From Tritrichomonas musculus (Eukaryota > Parabasalia > Tritrichomonadida > Tritrichomonadidae), in the NCBI GenBank assembly GCA_039105265.1, contig JAPFFF010000031.1, positions 248,001 to 312,000 of the forward strand: a stretch of DNA of 64,000 nt, written 5' to 3'. A program made the translations under genes and the position numbers. Below are positions 8,854 to 17,093 of the stretch, piece after piece (position 1 is the stretch's first letter; each line of letters starts with the position of its first letter). The notes under the pieces are model-generated. The model made no database searches and was not told the origin of the DNA. It was given only the letters and a program-made list of their open reading frames with translations.

Positions 8854-11800
8854 ATGCTTTTTTGCACGACCAAACCTAGATTTTCCGAATTAGCACTCGA
8901 CGCTGATTCGATTGATACCAAAATTGATGATTTTGGTGAAAATCTTTCAGATGATGATGGAAATGGAACACCCGAATTTCGCAGTTTTTCGCCTCAAATT
9001 AGTACAGTAGATAGCCCTTTCAATATAAATTACAACAAACTCGCTACTTCTCCAATATCTCGCCATTCAAGAGAGATCAATTCAAAGACGCACCAAAACG
9101 GGGACCAGTTTGCCCCGAACACAACTCAATCAAATACACAGCCTCGATATGTTCCAAATGTTCCTCATAATCTTCCCGCGCAATACTCACTCACAGATCG
9201 AATTTCATATCCTACGGAGCAGCGGCACCCGCCGGTTGGACCTGCTCCTATCAACATACGGAGTACCTCACAGAGCGATTCCAACGTTTCCCCAGACTTT
9301 TCAGATTCCGAAGAATTTAGATCAGATGCGCATCAAAGTGATTCTACGAGCCGACCAAATTGCGCCAGAAATCTCATAGTTCCTAATACACAAAGGACGA
9401 CAGAGGTACTCCTGCAGTCAGGAGTACACTATAATCCGACGAATCCAGAGGGTGGTCAGAACCCCTCTTGGTTCGTCATTACGAGCGATCCTTCACTGGC
9501 TGCCCGTTCCCCTCTGAGTTACCTTGCAAAGGATAAGTCAGTTGAAGGTGTATTGGTTGCCCGAGGACAAATGATCATTTCGAATGGGCAACCAATACTC
9601 GACCGAAACCGCCCGGCAGTACCTGCTTCAGATGCAGAACTCAGCCAGAAGGTGCTCCTCCCTGAGACCTTCGTCCATCCGAGCACGGTTCCGGCGGTTC
9701 CATTCAATTTTTGCTCCTTCCCACGTTCGCCTTTTGTTTCCCATGTATATAATGTATTAAACTCGCTGGCGGTCTCATTCTCGTGCAACATCGGTTGCAA
9801 TAATCACTTCACCGACTTTTCAAATCACATGTCAGTCATGAATACCAATATGTTCAATGTTAATAATAGTAATAGTTTCACTAATAATAGTTTCATTAAT
9901 AATAATATCTCTAACTATAATGTTTCTCATAACAATGTTAATCTTGTTCATCATAGCGTTGACGTCGACAACCAGACTGTCGAGTCAACTGCTCATGTAG
10001 CTCACCACAGCGTTGACGTCGACAATCGGGTTGTCGCGTCAATGGCTCATGTTGCTCATCATAGCGTTGACGTCGACAATCAGATTGTCGCGTCAACGGC
10101 ACACGTGGTACATCATAATGTTGACGTTGACAATCAGATTGTCAAGTCAACAGCCCACGTCGCTCATCATTCTGTTGACGTTGACAATCAGACTGTCAAG
10201 TCAACAGCCCTCGTTGCTAATCATTCTGTTGACGTTGACAATCAGATTGTCAAGTCAACAGCCCACGTCGCTCATCATTCTGTTGACGTTGACAATCAGA
10301 CTGTCAAGTCAACAGCCCTCGTTGCTAATCATTCTGTTGACGTTGACAATCAGATTGTCAGGTCAACAGCCCACGTCGCTCATCACGCTGTTGACGTTGA
10401 CAATCAGACTGTCAAGTCAACAGCTCACGTCGCTCATCACGCTGTTGACGTTGACAATCAAACTGTCAAGTCAACAGCTCACGTCGCTCATCACGCTGTT
10501 GACGTTGACAATCAGATTGTCAAGTCAACAGCTCACGTCGCTCATCACGCTGTTGACGTTGACAATCAGATTGTCAAGTCAACAGCTCACGTCGCTCATC
10601 ACGCTGTTGACGTTGACAATCAGATTGTCAAGTCAACAGCTCACGTCGCTCATCACGCTGTTGACGTTGACAATCAGATTGTCAAGTCAACAGCTCACGT
10701 CGCTCATCACGCTGTTGACGTTGACAATCAGATTGTCGCGTCAACAGCTCACGTCACTCACCACAACGTTGACGTTGACAACCAAACCGTCACGTCAACG
10801 GCTCACATCACGCACCATTCTGTTGGCGTTGACGATCGGGTTGTCACGTCAACTGCTCACATCGATCATCATCAAGTAGTCACGAAGGAGAAATTATTCA
10901 CATCAGTGATTGAGGTACCTAAGTTTGTGTTCGAGATCAATGAGAAAGTGGTTCCACTATTTACTCTCTCTGGGAACCATTCGTTGCTTAACACATTCTC
11001 AAACAATAATTTCCTCGGATCTCGAACCAACTCCTTAGGTACTCAAACTACCAGTAACTCTTCTGGTACAAGCAGCGTTGTTAGTGGTGCTGAAGAGTTC
11101 ACCGATGCTCATTCTCACTCTGAACACTCTGATCATTCCGATGATGACAATCACGGTGGTAGTGATGATAATCCTTCTTCACCTGTGGGTGACAATGTTT
11201 CCATTGATTGGATCGTGAGCGAACTGGCTGGTGTGAAGACCAAAACAGACATGAAGTCTCTCATTGATTTCTTGCAGGTGGCAAACATCGACACTTCACC
11301 ATTCGCAAACGTTAGCGACGTTGACACTCCTATCATTCTCCTCATGTATCAGAAAGACAGATGGTTAGGAGTTGGGCAGTTTTACTGCCCTTGCTGCGAC
11401 AAAACGTTTCCCACATGTGCGTCCTTGTCTTTTCACCTCAAATCGACGCACACGACGAATAACATTCCTCTGGAGCAAGCGGCGTTCGAGTACATTGTCG
11501 GCAGGAAGCTGAGGTGGAAGATCGATTCACCTCACCTTCCGCCTGACGCTTTTCACTATCGTACCATTCACGTTTGTCCGTGCAGCGACTGCGACTACTT
11601 GGTCAGCAGAGCGAACTCATTGAGCAGCCACATGGGCTCATCGCACCAGGACATGGAAGCGCTTAAACGTGAAGTTGGTGTCTTCTGGGCGATGAGCATT
11701 CTGCACGCTAAGAAACATCGAAAATTACTTGTGGCTAGCGATGTTTACCATGACCTGCACGGTTCCTTGTGCATGAAATGCAAGGACTTCGTTGGTAGAG

Positions 11801-14800
11801 ACAAAGCTACAGTCAAACAGCATACCAACAGATCACATCCCCAGGCCAATGTTGAAGGTCATCGGGTTCAGGCAATCGACATCAGTATATCCGTTAATTG
11901 GCTTTCGCCTGAAACCGATGACGATGAAATTCGTGAAGCCAACACTGACCTGGAGAGAATCAAGATTGTGAGGAGTGAGAACAGAGTCACTCAAAATGAT
12001 GAGAGACAGATGCCAGTGCAACCTCGGGCAGACGAATCGGTGGATCTCCAAGTGATGGAAGATCGTCGTCGCGGGGAAGACTCACGCAGACGGAGACGAC
12101 AGGCTGGGTTCATACCTGCCAACGAGAGACTGCCTGAGGCGCACTTGCATTCAGTCTCTTCATCTAGCGAAGAAGATACTCACACAATTGATGAACATCC
12201 GGCTCACCCAGCGTCAGCTTCGATCGTGGACATTGAGAGTTGCCTGTCCAAAGCTGAGAATTGGAAGTCGAGGTGCATGAAGGAAGATGATGATTTCGTG
12301 CACCTCCCGAAGCTGTGGGGTGACCGTTTAGCGAAGCACAGGAAAAAGTTCGAAGAAGTGTTTAACAGTGAAGTCAAGGATGTTCTCAATTGGTATAATG
12401 AAGCTATTAACCTCTCTGACTCTTTGGAAAAGAGCAGCCGAATGCTTCTCTGCGAAGGGATGATTTCGAAAATCATTCTCATTCTACGGAAGTCGATTAG
12501 GAAGTTCGTTCGTTCGGCACGGAGAGGTTCAGATAAGATTCGTCGCCCGCATTCGTTGGAGACACCGATTCAGATGAAGTCGGCCTCCAAATTCATCGCT
12601 GGTATTGAACTCCTGCATTCCCGCATTCACATCACTGATGAAGATCTCGATCAACCTCAACGTAATGTCATCGCAGACATCAAAGAGAAGCTTGTTCGCT
12701 TTCTGTCACAGGCTCCTTTGGAGTTCTCTCAACTTCTTGGGAGTGGTGACTTGGACTCAATTGACGGTTTGATTTACGATGAGCATTACGATGAAAGGAT
12801 GAAATTCATACGTGCCAAGCTAGAGGAATTGGAGATTCTCAACAACTCTCCTTCCTCGCTTGGCTACAAGAAGTTCCTTCAGAAATTCTACGCGGAAGAC
12901 GCCAAACGTACACTCGACTGGTTCGTGTTGAACGACGACACACCGGAATGTGTCGTCCCAGTCGAAGATTTCGAGAACGTGTACGGGTCCTCGTGGAGCG
13001 ATGCTGCTGCTCTCGGGGATGACCCAGATGGTGTTTACACTCTTCAGCGCAGAATTTCATCGAATAATTCTGATGAACTCAAATCACTCATCCTCAACGA
13101 AGAAGCTATTCTCAAAGCGGTTAGATCGAGATCCAATCTGTCTGCCGTCGGATGCGACGGCATTTCAAATGGTGTGTGGAAGGTTGGCGGGAGTGTCACG
13201 GCGACGATCATCAAGAATGTGTTGTGTTGCATGCTTGACACGGGTCTCTTTCCGGAGGTGTTGAAAATGAACAAAACCGTCATGTTGTTTAAGAAAGGAG
13301 ACCCTGACGACGCACATTCGTGGCGTCCTATCACCATCACTCCGACGATTTATCGGATGCTGATGTGTCACATCAGCCGCTCGCTTCAAACGCTGAATTC
13401 AAAACATAGGTTCATATCACCGAGTCAGAAAGGATTCATGCGTATTCCAGCTGGAGCGGCTGAGCATGCAACTGTGGTTGATGAGATGATACACGATGCT
13501 GCACGGAACCAAAAGTCACTCTACATCACGACGATCGACTTTTCTGATGCATTTGGTTCCGTACCACATAAACTTATTAAAAAGAATCTTACAGACATTG
13601 GCTTTGATCTTTCTTTTGTTAAAACGATTATTAATTCGTACAGAGACTCTTCGACAAAGATCATCAGCAACAACAGACGATCTAATTCTATCTGTTTTCG
13701 CAAAGGCGTCAAGCAAGGTTGTCCGCTGAGTCCGACGTTATTCAACATTTGTATCGAACCTCTCCTCGCGCGGTTGAACGCTTGCAAGGAGGACGGTTAT
13801 CATTGGTTGGACTCAGCGACAACTGTTCAAGCTTACGCCGATGACATAATCGTGTTCTCGGACTCGGAAGTCGGGATGAAGAACTTGCTTTCGGTCGTGG
13901 AGCACTTCTGCAGTTATGCTGGCGACATGAAGATCAACTGCAAGAAGTGCCACGCTTTCACATACATTGCTCACAATGGTTCTCGCAGTGTGTTGAACGA
14001 CAACTTCACCATTGCTGGAGGACGTATTGATAACATCAGCATTCAGAACAATACAACGTATCTCGGACTTCCAATCGCGTGCAAATCTTCACAGCGTAAA
14101 CATCACGTTTTTCGGCGAATCGAAGACATGACGAAGGACGTCATTCGAATTACTAGCAGCGCTCTTCGGTTCACACAAGCGGTTGACGCCATCAAACGGT
14201 TCGTGATTCCCAAGATTGACTACGAACTGATGGCGAACACAGCACCGACAAATTGCCTCAGTCGCTTAGATGAACTCATTCGGGGCAGGCTGTCCAAAAT
14301 GATCGGTGCTGCTGGTATTCCAGCCGCCTGGTTCTACACGACGAAAAACGATGGCGGTCTTTACATACAGAAACTCACTGATCGCCAGAAAGCTCTCACT
14401 ATCAGACTCTACATTGCTTTGATGGAGTCTAACGATAAAAGCATCCGTGATATGGTCAAGGCTTCTGATGAAGCCGAGATCATCTTCAGGGATGCTACCA
14501 TCGACTTGACTTCACCGTTCTTGCACCTGAAAGTTAAAGACAATGGTGCGTTAGATGCAAAGCGTAACCGCGGGACGTCGAACATCTTAGCCCGATGTGT
14601 TAAAGCTTTGCACGACGCTAACATGGGTCTGATACTCAAAGATGATATGTTTACGCTCAAAGATCTGAATAGTAATGTCACATATGATGTTAACACCTCT
14701 AATGTTGTTAAACACATCATGAAAGTCATGAGTGACCGTTACTATTCAGATCTTTGTCTGCATAAGATGAGAGGACATACATTCACGACATTGAAAAACT

Positions 14801-15882
14801 CACCATTGAGTAACTACTTCATGAAGCCCAATGCTTTGATGGCGGACTCTGTTGTCAGATTCGCTATCAAAGCACGTACGAATACGCTCATGACAGCATC
14901 ACTTGCTGCTCACAGAAACCCTCAAATGAGTAACCGTTGCACTCGTTGTGGACAGATTGAAACTCTCAATCACATCTTAAACGGGTGCAAGCGGTGCAAA
15001 CACAAATTCACAAAGAGACACGACGAAGTTGTCAAGGTACTTTGCAAGTACCTTACCGAAAAGAAGAGAGTCATCGTGCATTGTAACCAAAGTGTTCGTG
15101 GACGCAGCAACGAACACATCACTGGTGACTCTGCTTCTCTCAGACCAGATGTATGGTGGTGGGACGGTGACCAGCTGAAGATAGCTGAATTCACCATCCC
15201 ATACGGAATGTTATCTGGCGATGATGATGAATCCACCTTAGTCATACGACGCAGAGAGAAGTTGAACAAATACCAGAAGCTTGTCGATGATTGCAAAAAC
15301 CAGTTGAACTGCAATGTGTCGCTATTTGTGTTCATTGTCTCCTCCCTCGGTGCAATACCCGATGACACCATCAATGAACTCAAGAAAGTGACAGTCACGA
15401 CCAAAGACGCACTCAAACTTGCAGGGAGGATGGTAGCAGCCGCTTTACGGGAATCTATGATATTGTACATTGATACTAAGATTAAGAAGAGGGTTAACGA
15501 CAACAATGAAGATGAAGATAAAGATAACGATAATGGTAACGATTATGATAACGATGTTGAAAATGTTAATGTTCTTGATACTGATGGTGACGATGATTCT
15601 AATGATCTCAATGATACTAGCTCCAATGTTACCGACGGGGAGTCCGCAGACGATGAGTACAACTCTGTCAACATCCTGGACGACGAAGAATGGCGGGATC
15701 TCATTGATGCAAGTGCGGATGTTGACAGGTCGGGGCCCCCGTCTGAGCTTGACACTACTGATGATGAAACTGACGTACTGGAAAATCCAGGCACCACCCC
15801 ACTATGGAACCAAACTCAAGGTGCCGACCCTGCCTCCGCTACCGAAGAGGAGGGAGTCCAACACTCCTCTTCTGAATTTTAG
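8854..15882 (+). CDS. LINE A polyprotein: three C2H2 zinc fingers, reverse transcriptase, CCHC knuckle, RLE endonuclease
   Basis: 2342 residues. N-terminal Ser/Asn-rich region to about 365; 17 repeats of 18 residues (VDVDNQ-VKSTAHVAHHA type) at about 369-674; acidic His/Asp region about 750-770. Three C2H2-type fingers follow, the first being C845, C848, H861, H866. Then come a basic stretch, RT motifs from about 1430 to 1720 with YADD at 1661-1664, a CCHC knuckle (C2029, C2032, H2040, C2045), the RLE with P2098-D2099 and E2112, and an acidic tail. Multiple N-terminal fingers plus C-terminal CCHC and RLE are the R2-type layout, in which fingers bind the target, RLE nicks it and RT primes on the nick. 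The protein is much longer than typical R2. The ATG follows the T-run by 12 bases and is the first in frame. Confidence 0.93.
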   Translation: MLFCTTKPRFSELALDADSIDTKIDDFGENLSDDDGNGTPEFRSFSPQISTVDSPFNINYNKLATSPISRHSREINSKTHQNGDQFAPNTTQSNTQPRYVPNVPHNLPAQYSLTDRISYPTEQRHPPVGPAPINIRSTSQSDSNVSPDFSDSEEFRSDAHQSDSTSRPNCARNLIVPNTQRTTEVLLQSGVHYNPTNPEGGQNPSWFVITSDPSLAARSPLSYLAKDKSVEGVLVARGQMIISNGQPILDRNRPAVPASDAELSQKVLLPETFVHPSTVPAVPFNFCSFPRSPFVSHVYNVLNSLAVSFSCNIGCNNHFTDFSNHMSVMNTNMFNVNNSNSFTNNSFINNNISNYNVSHNNVNLVHHSVDVDNQTVESTAHVAHHSVDVDNRVVASMAHVAHHSVDVDNQIVASTAHVVHHNVDVDNQIVKSTAHVAHHSVDVDNQTVKSTALVANHSVDVDNQIVKSTAHVAHHSVDVDNQTVKSTALVANHSVDVDNQIVRSTAHVAHHAVDVDNQTVKSTAHVAHHAVDVDNQTVKSTAHVAHHAVDVDNQIVKSTAHVAHHAVDVDNQIVKSTAHVAHHAVDVDNQIVKSTAHVAHHAVDVDNQIVKSTAHVAHHAVDVDNQIVASTAHVTHHNVDVDNQTVTSTAHITHHSVGVDDRVVTSTAHIDHHQVVTKEKLFTSVIEVPKFVFEINEKVVPLFTLSGNHSLLNTFSNNNFLGSRTNSLGTQTTSNSSGTSSVVSGAEEFTDAHSHSEHSDHSDDDNHGGSDDNPSSPVGDNVSIDWIVSELAGVKTKTDMKSLIDFLQVANIDTSPFANVSDVDTPIILLMYQKDRWLGVGQFYCPCCDKTFPTCASLSFHLKSTHTTNNIPLEQAAFEYIVGRKLRWKIDSPHLPPDAFHYRTIHVCPCSDCDYLVSRANSLSSHMGSSHQDMEALKREVGVFWAMSILHAKKHRKLLVASDVYHDLHGSLCMKCKDFVGRDKATVKQHTNRSHPQANVEGHRVQAIDISISVNWLSPETDDDEIREANTDLERIKIVRSENRVTQNDERQMPVQPRADESVDLQVMEDRRRGEDSRRRRRQAGFIPANERLPEAHLHSVSSSSEEDTHTIDEHPAHPASASIVDIESCLSKAENWKSRCMKEDDDFVHLPKLWGDRLAKHRKKFEEVFNSEVKDVLNWYNEAINLSDSLEKSSRMLLCEGMISKIILILRKSIRKFVRSARRGSDKIRRPHSLETPIQMKSASKFIAGIELLHSRIHITDEDLDQPQRNVIADIKEKLVRFLSQAPLEFSQLLGSGDLDSIDGLIYDEHYDERMKFIRAKLEELEILNNSPSSLGYKKFLQKFYAEDAKRTLDWFVLNDDTPECVVPVEDFENVYGSSWSDAAALGDDPDGVYTLQRRISSNNSDELKSLILNEEAILKAVRSRSNLSAVGCDGISNGVWKVGGSVTATIIKNVLCCMLDTGLFPEVLKMNKTVMLFKKGDPDDAHSWRPITITPTIYRMLMCHISRSLQTLNSKHRFISPSQKGFMRIPAGAAEHATVVDEMIHDAARNQKSLYITTIDFSDAFGSVPHKLIKKNLTDIGFDLSFVKTIINSYRDSSTKIISNNRRSNSICFRKGVKQGCPLSPTLFNICIEPLLARLNACKEDGYHWLDSATTVQAYADDIIVFSDSEVGMKNLLSVVEHFCSYAGDMKINCKKCHAFTYIAHNGSRSVLNDNFTIAGGRIDNISIQNNTTYLGLPIACKSSQRKHHVFRRIEDMTKDVIRITSSALRFTQAVDAIKRFVIPKIDYELMANTAPTNCLSRLDELIRGRLSKMIGAAGIPAAWFYTTKNDGGLYIQKLTDRQKALTIRLYIALMESNDKSIRDMVKASDEAEIIFRDATIDLTSPFLHLKVKDNGALDAKRNRGTSNILARCVKALHDANMGLILKDDMFTLKDLNSNVTYDVNTSNVVKHIMKVMSDRYYSDLCLHKMRGHTFTTLKNSPLSNYFMKPNALMADSVVRFAIKARTNTLMTASLAAHRNPQMSNRCTRCGQIETLNHILNGCKRCKHKFTKRHDEVVKVLCKYLTEKKRVIVHCNQSVRGRSNEHITGDSASLRPDVWWWDGDQLKIAEFTIPYGMLSGDDDESTLVIRRREKLNKYQKLVDDCKNQLNCNVSLFVFIVSSLGAIPDDTINELKKVTVTTKDALKLAGRMVAAALRESMILYIDTKIKKRVNDNNEDEDKDNDNGNDYDNDVENVNVLDTDGDDDSNDLNDTSSNVTDGESADDEYNSVNILDDEEWRDLIDASADVDRSGPPSELDTTDDETDVLENPGTTPLWNQTQGADPASATEEEGVQHSSSEF
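8886..8910 (+). other. Conserved 5' hairpin of the LINE family (also 17148-17172)
   Basis: CGAATTAGC (8886-8894) pairs with GCTGATTCG (8902-8910) across a 7-nt loop, with one G-U pair. In LINE D the same place gives a perfect 9-bp stem, GGAATCAGC/GCTGATTCC, also with a 7-nt loop. The closing pair is C-G in family A and G-C in family D, a compensatory change. A shorter version (AATCAG/CTGATT) is in units B1 and B2, and a weak one (TCAG/CTGA) in the 878-bp units. In the LINEs the hairpin overlaps codons 12-19, so protein constraint (ADSIDT) could explain part of it. Confidence 0.55.
9958..10875 (+). repeat. 17 x 54-bp in-frame repeats, each a potential hairpin
   Basis: Repeat starts fall exactly every 54 bp from 9958 to 10822. 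Each unit encodes 18 residues and contains an inverted repeat. The commonest unit pairs GTTGAC-G-TTGACAAT with ATTGTCAA-GTCAAC around a CAG loop, with one bulged G. In the first unit GTCGACA pairs with TGTCGA, and in others CGACAAT pairs with ATTGTCGCG, so the pairing is kept by paired changes. LINE D keeps an equivalent, very different repeat with its own hairpins. Protein function of the repeat is unknown. Confidence 0.9.
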
Positions 15883-15993
15883 GCAGATTTTTTTTTTTTA
15901 TTGGGGCCCGCCCCTTTTATTTTATTGTGAGTGAATCATCACTCTCGTTTATTAGTATTTTATACTTACTCTAATGATTAATAAACGAATTTA
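15883..15993 (+). other. 3' UTR of the complete LINE A
   Basis: It has the same composition as 3246-3357: T-run, GGGGCCCGCCCC, hairpin GAGTGA-ATCA-TCACTC at 15929-15944, then TTACTCTAATG and ATTAATAAACGAATTTA up to the junction motif. It differs from the first copy mostly in T-run length. Confidence 0.6.
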
Positions 15994-16007
15994 CCACACG
16001 GGAGGAG

Positions 16008-17079
16008 TTTTTTTTTTTTTCATTTTTATTTTCGAGGTTTACACAGGCAATAACTAGATATTCGTAATCAGTGAACTGAGCTGATTCGTATGGTGCCCTC
16101 AGATCGTTGTTTCGTCCGAATTTTCCAAACTGATTTCAATTATATGTAGGGTCACCTCACTAAGTCCGACCACTGGACTTACCACAATATTATACTGTTG
16201 TTTCTTATCTCATATTATCAATATCAGCTCTTAACGTTATATCTCATACTCAATCAGTTATATGCAATTTCAAATATACCTCTCAAAACTTACTCTAATG
16301 ATATTATACTCTTCCTTTTCACTTCGTTTATTCCAGTTTCCTTCGATCGCGCCTTTCTGTTCCCTCGGTTTCCCACTTTTCGTGACTCCATTCTCATTTT
16401 ACAATCTCTCTCAATATTCTCAAATCTACAAGGCGTTATACAGTATGAAGACGATTCTCACGGACAGATCGAAGTAAATTGCTACTTATTTTTACTCTTT
16501 TAGTTTATTCATTTTTATATATGGAGTCATCTTTCAGTGAGTCTGCTTGTGATTTCAATGATCACACTGCCTTGATGAAAGAATCAAAAGACAGCAGTCA
16601 ACAAGCGTCTACGGTAAAGGATCTCCGCAAGATGCTGCCTGACACATGTCGCGTGACTCTACTGAAGGGCGCTCAATGAGCCCGTTCGTTCTCTCATTTA
16701 AGTTCTTGTTCAATTGTTTTATCCGTTACTCAATGTTCCTCATTTTCAGATCTCAATCTGATATCCTCAGTTACATTGTTACATTGTTTCAAGTTCTTTG
16801 TTCTTTAGACGAGTTGTTTTACATCAGACTCGGAAACCATCGCTGGTTTGTAACACAACCCGTCCTCAGAATGATCTGTGTTGCTCAATGATCTTTTTTG
16901 GCGACCGTTTATTCCAAGTCTGACTCATTACTTGAAGTCTTTTTGGACCTTTTAACTTCAAGTTTTATTCTGTTCCCTTTTATTTCCCTTTTTTTCTTAA
17001 AGCTTATGCCTAGCTTTTACTTATTAAATTGCTTAATCGCAAAACTCTTAAATTATTCAACATTTAATAAACATTTAAA
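16008..17079 (+). mobile_element. Non-autonomous array unit B2
   Basis: This is the second copy of unit B, about 1.07 kb, located directly downstream of the complete LINE A just as B1 follows the partial LINE A. It differs from B1 by scattered substitutions and small indels, for example around 16730-16790 and in the last about 100 bp. It has the same 5' box, the same 52-codon ORF and the same TTTAATAAAC tail. The repeated order LINE A then unit B suggests that a composite LINE A-B segment was duplicated, or that B has a preferred place. Confidence 0.75.
16521..16679 (+). CDS. 52-residue ORF of unit B2 (hypothetical)
   Basis: The sequence appears identical at the DNA level to the ORF at 3883-4041, with ATG at the same distance after a T-rich stretch and TGA at the end. 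The product is a short hydrophilic peptide (MESSFSESACDF... ending LLKGAQ) without recognisable domain. It is the best conserved part of unit B, which is the only evidence for it being functional. Confidence 0.35.
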   Translation: MESSFSESACDFNDHTALMKESKDSSQQASTVKDLRKMLPDTCRVTLLKGAQ

Positions 17080-17093
17080 CCACACGGGAGGAG

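Larger units (their letters stand above)
8833..15993 (+). mobile_element. LINE family A, complete copy (RLE-class non-LTR retrotransposon)
   Basis: The element spans about 7.16 kb from the A+T-run after one junction motif (8819-8832) to the start of the next (15994). It has a 21-bp leader, one ORF of 2342 codons without any break, and a structured 3' UTR of about 110 bp. The second, partial copy at the left edge is almost identical, so the family has moved or been duplicated recently. Base composition is clearly richer in G and C than the host genes and than LINE D, and the codon use is unlike its neighbours. It looks intact and could be the driver of the whole array. Confidence 0.93.
3358..17093 (+). 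repeat. Nine copies of the inter-unit motif CCACACGGGAGGAG (target-site-like junction)
   Basis: Exact copies start at 3358, 4431, 5308, 6186, 7064, 7942, 8819, 15994 and 17080. Each lies between the AT-rich 3' end of one unit (TTAATAAAC plus 4-7 bases) and the 5' end of the next, which begins with a run of about 8-13 T's (preceded by A at eight of the nine sites). The unit sequences on either side differ widely, but the motif stays identical. That fits target-site duplications regenerated at each insertion. The motif can be read as a tRNA 3' end: C60, T-stem strand CACAC, acceptor strand GGGAGGA, discriminator G, then A and a Pol III-type T-run. The tRNA reading is an inference. Confidence 0.85.

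Noticed and set aside
9958-10875. CRISPR-like array
   Set aside because: The 54-bp units are contiguous and in frame inside a eukaryotic LINE ORF; there are no unique spacers.
10013-10879. 288-codon ORF in another frame of the LINE A repeat
   Set aside because: It is a shadow frame created by the exact 54-bp periodicity; the main LINE frame explains the region.
15883-17093. Unit B as an ordinary 3' extension of LINE A
   Set aside because: The order LINE A then B occurs twice, but a junction motif and a T-run separate them and B has its own family 5' end, so it is treated as a separate unit.
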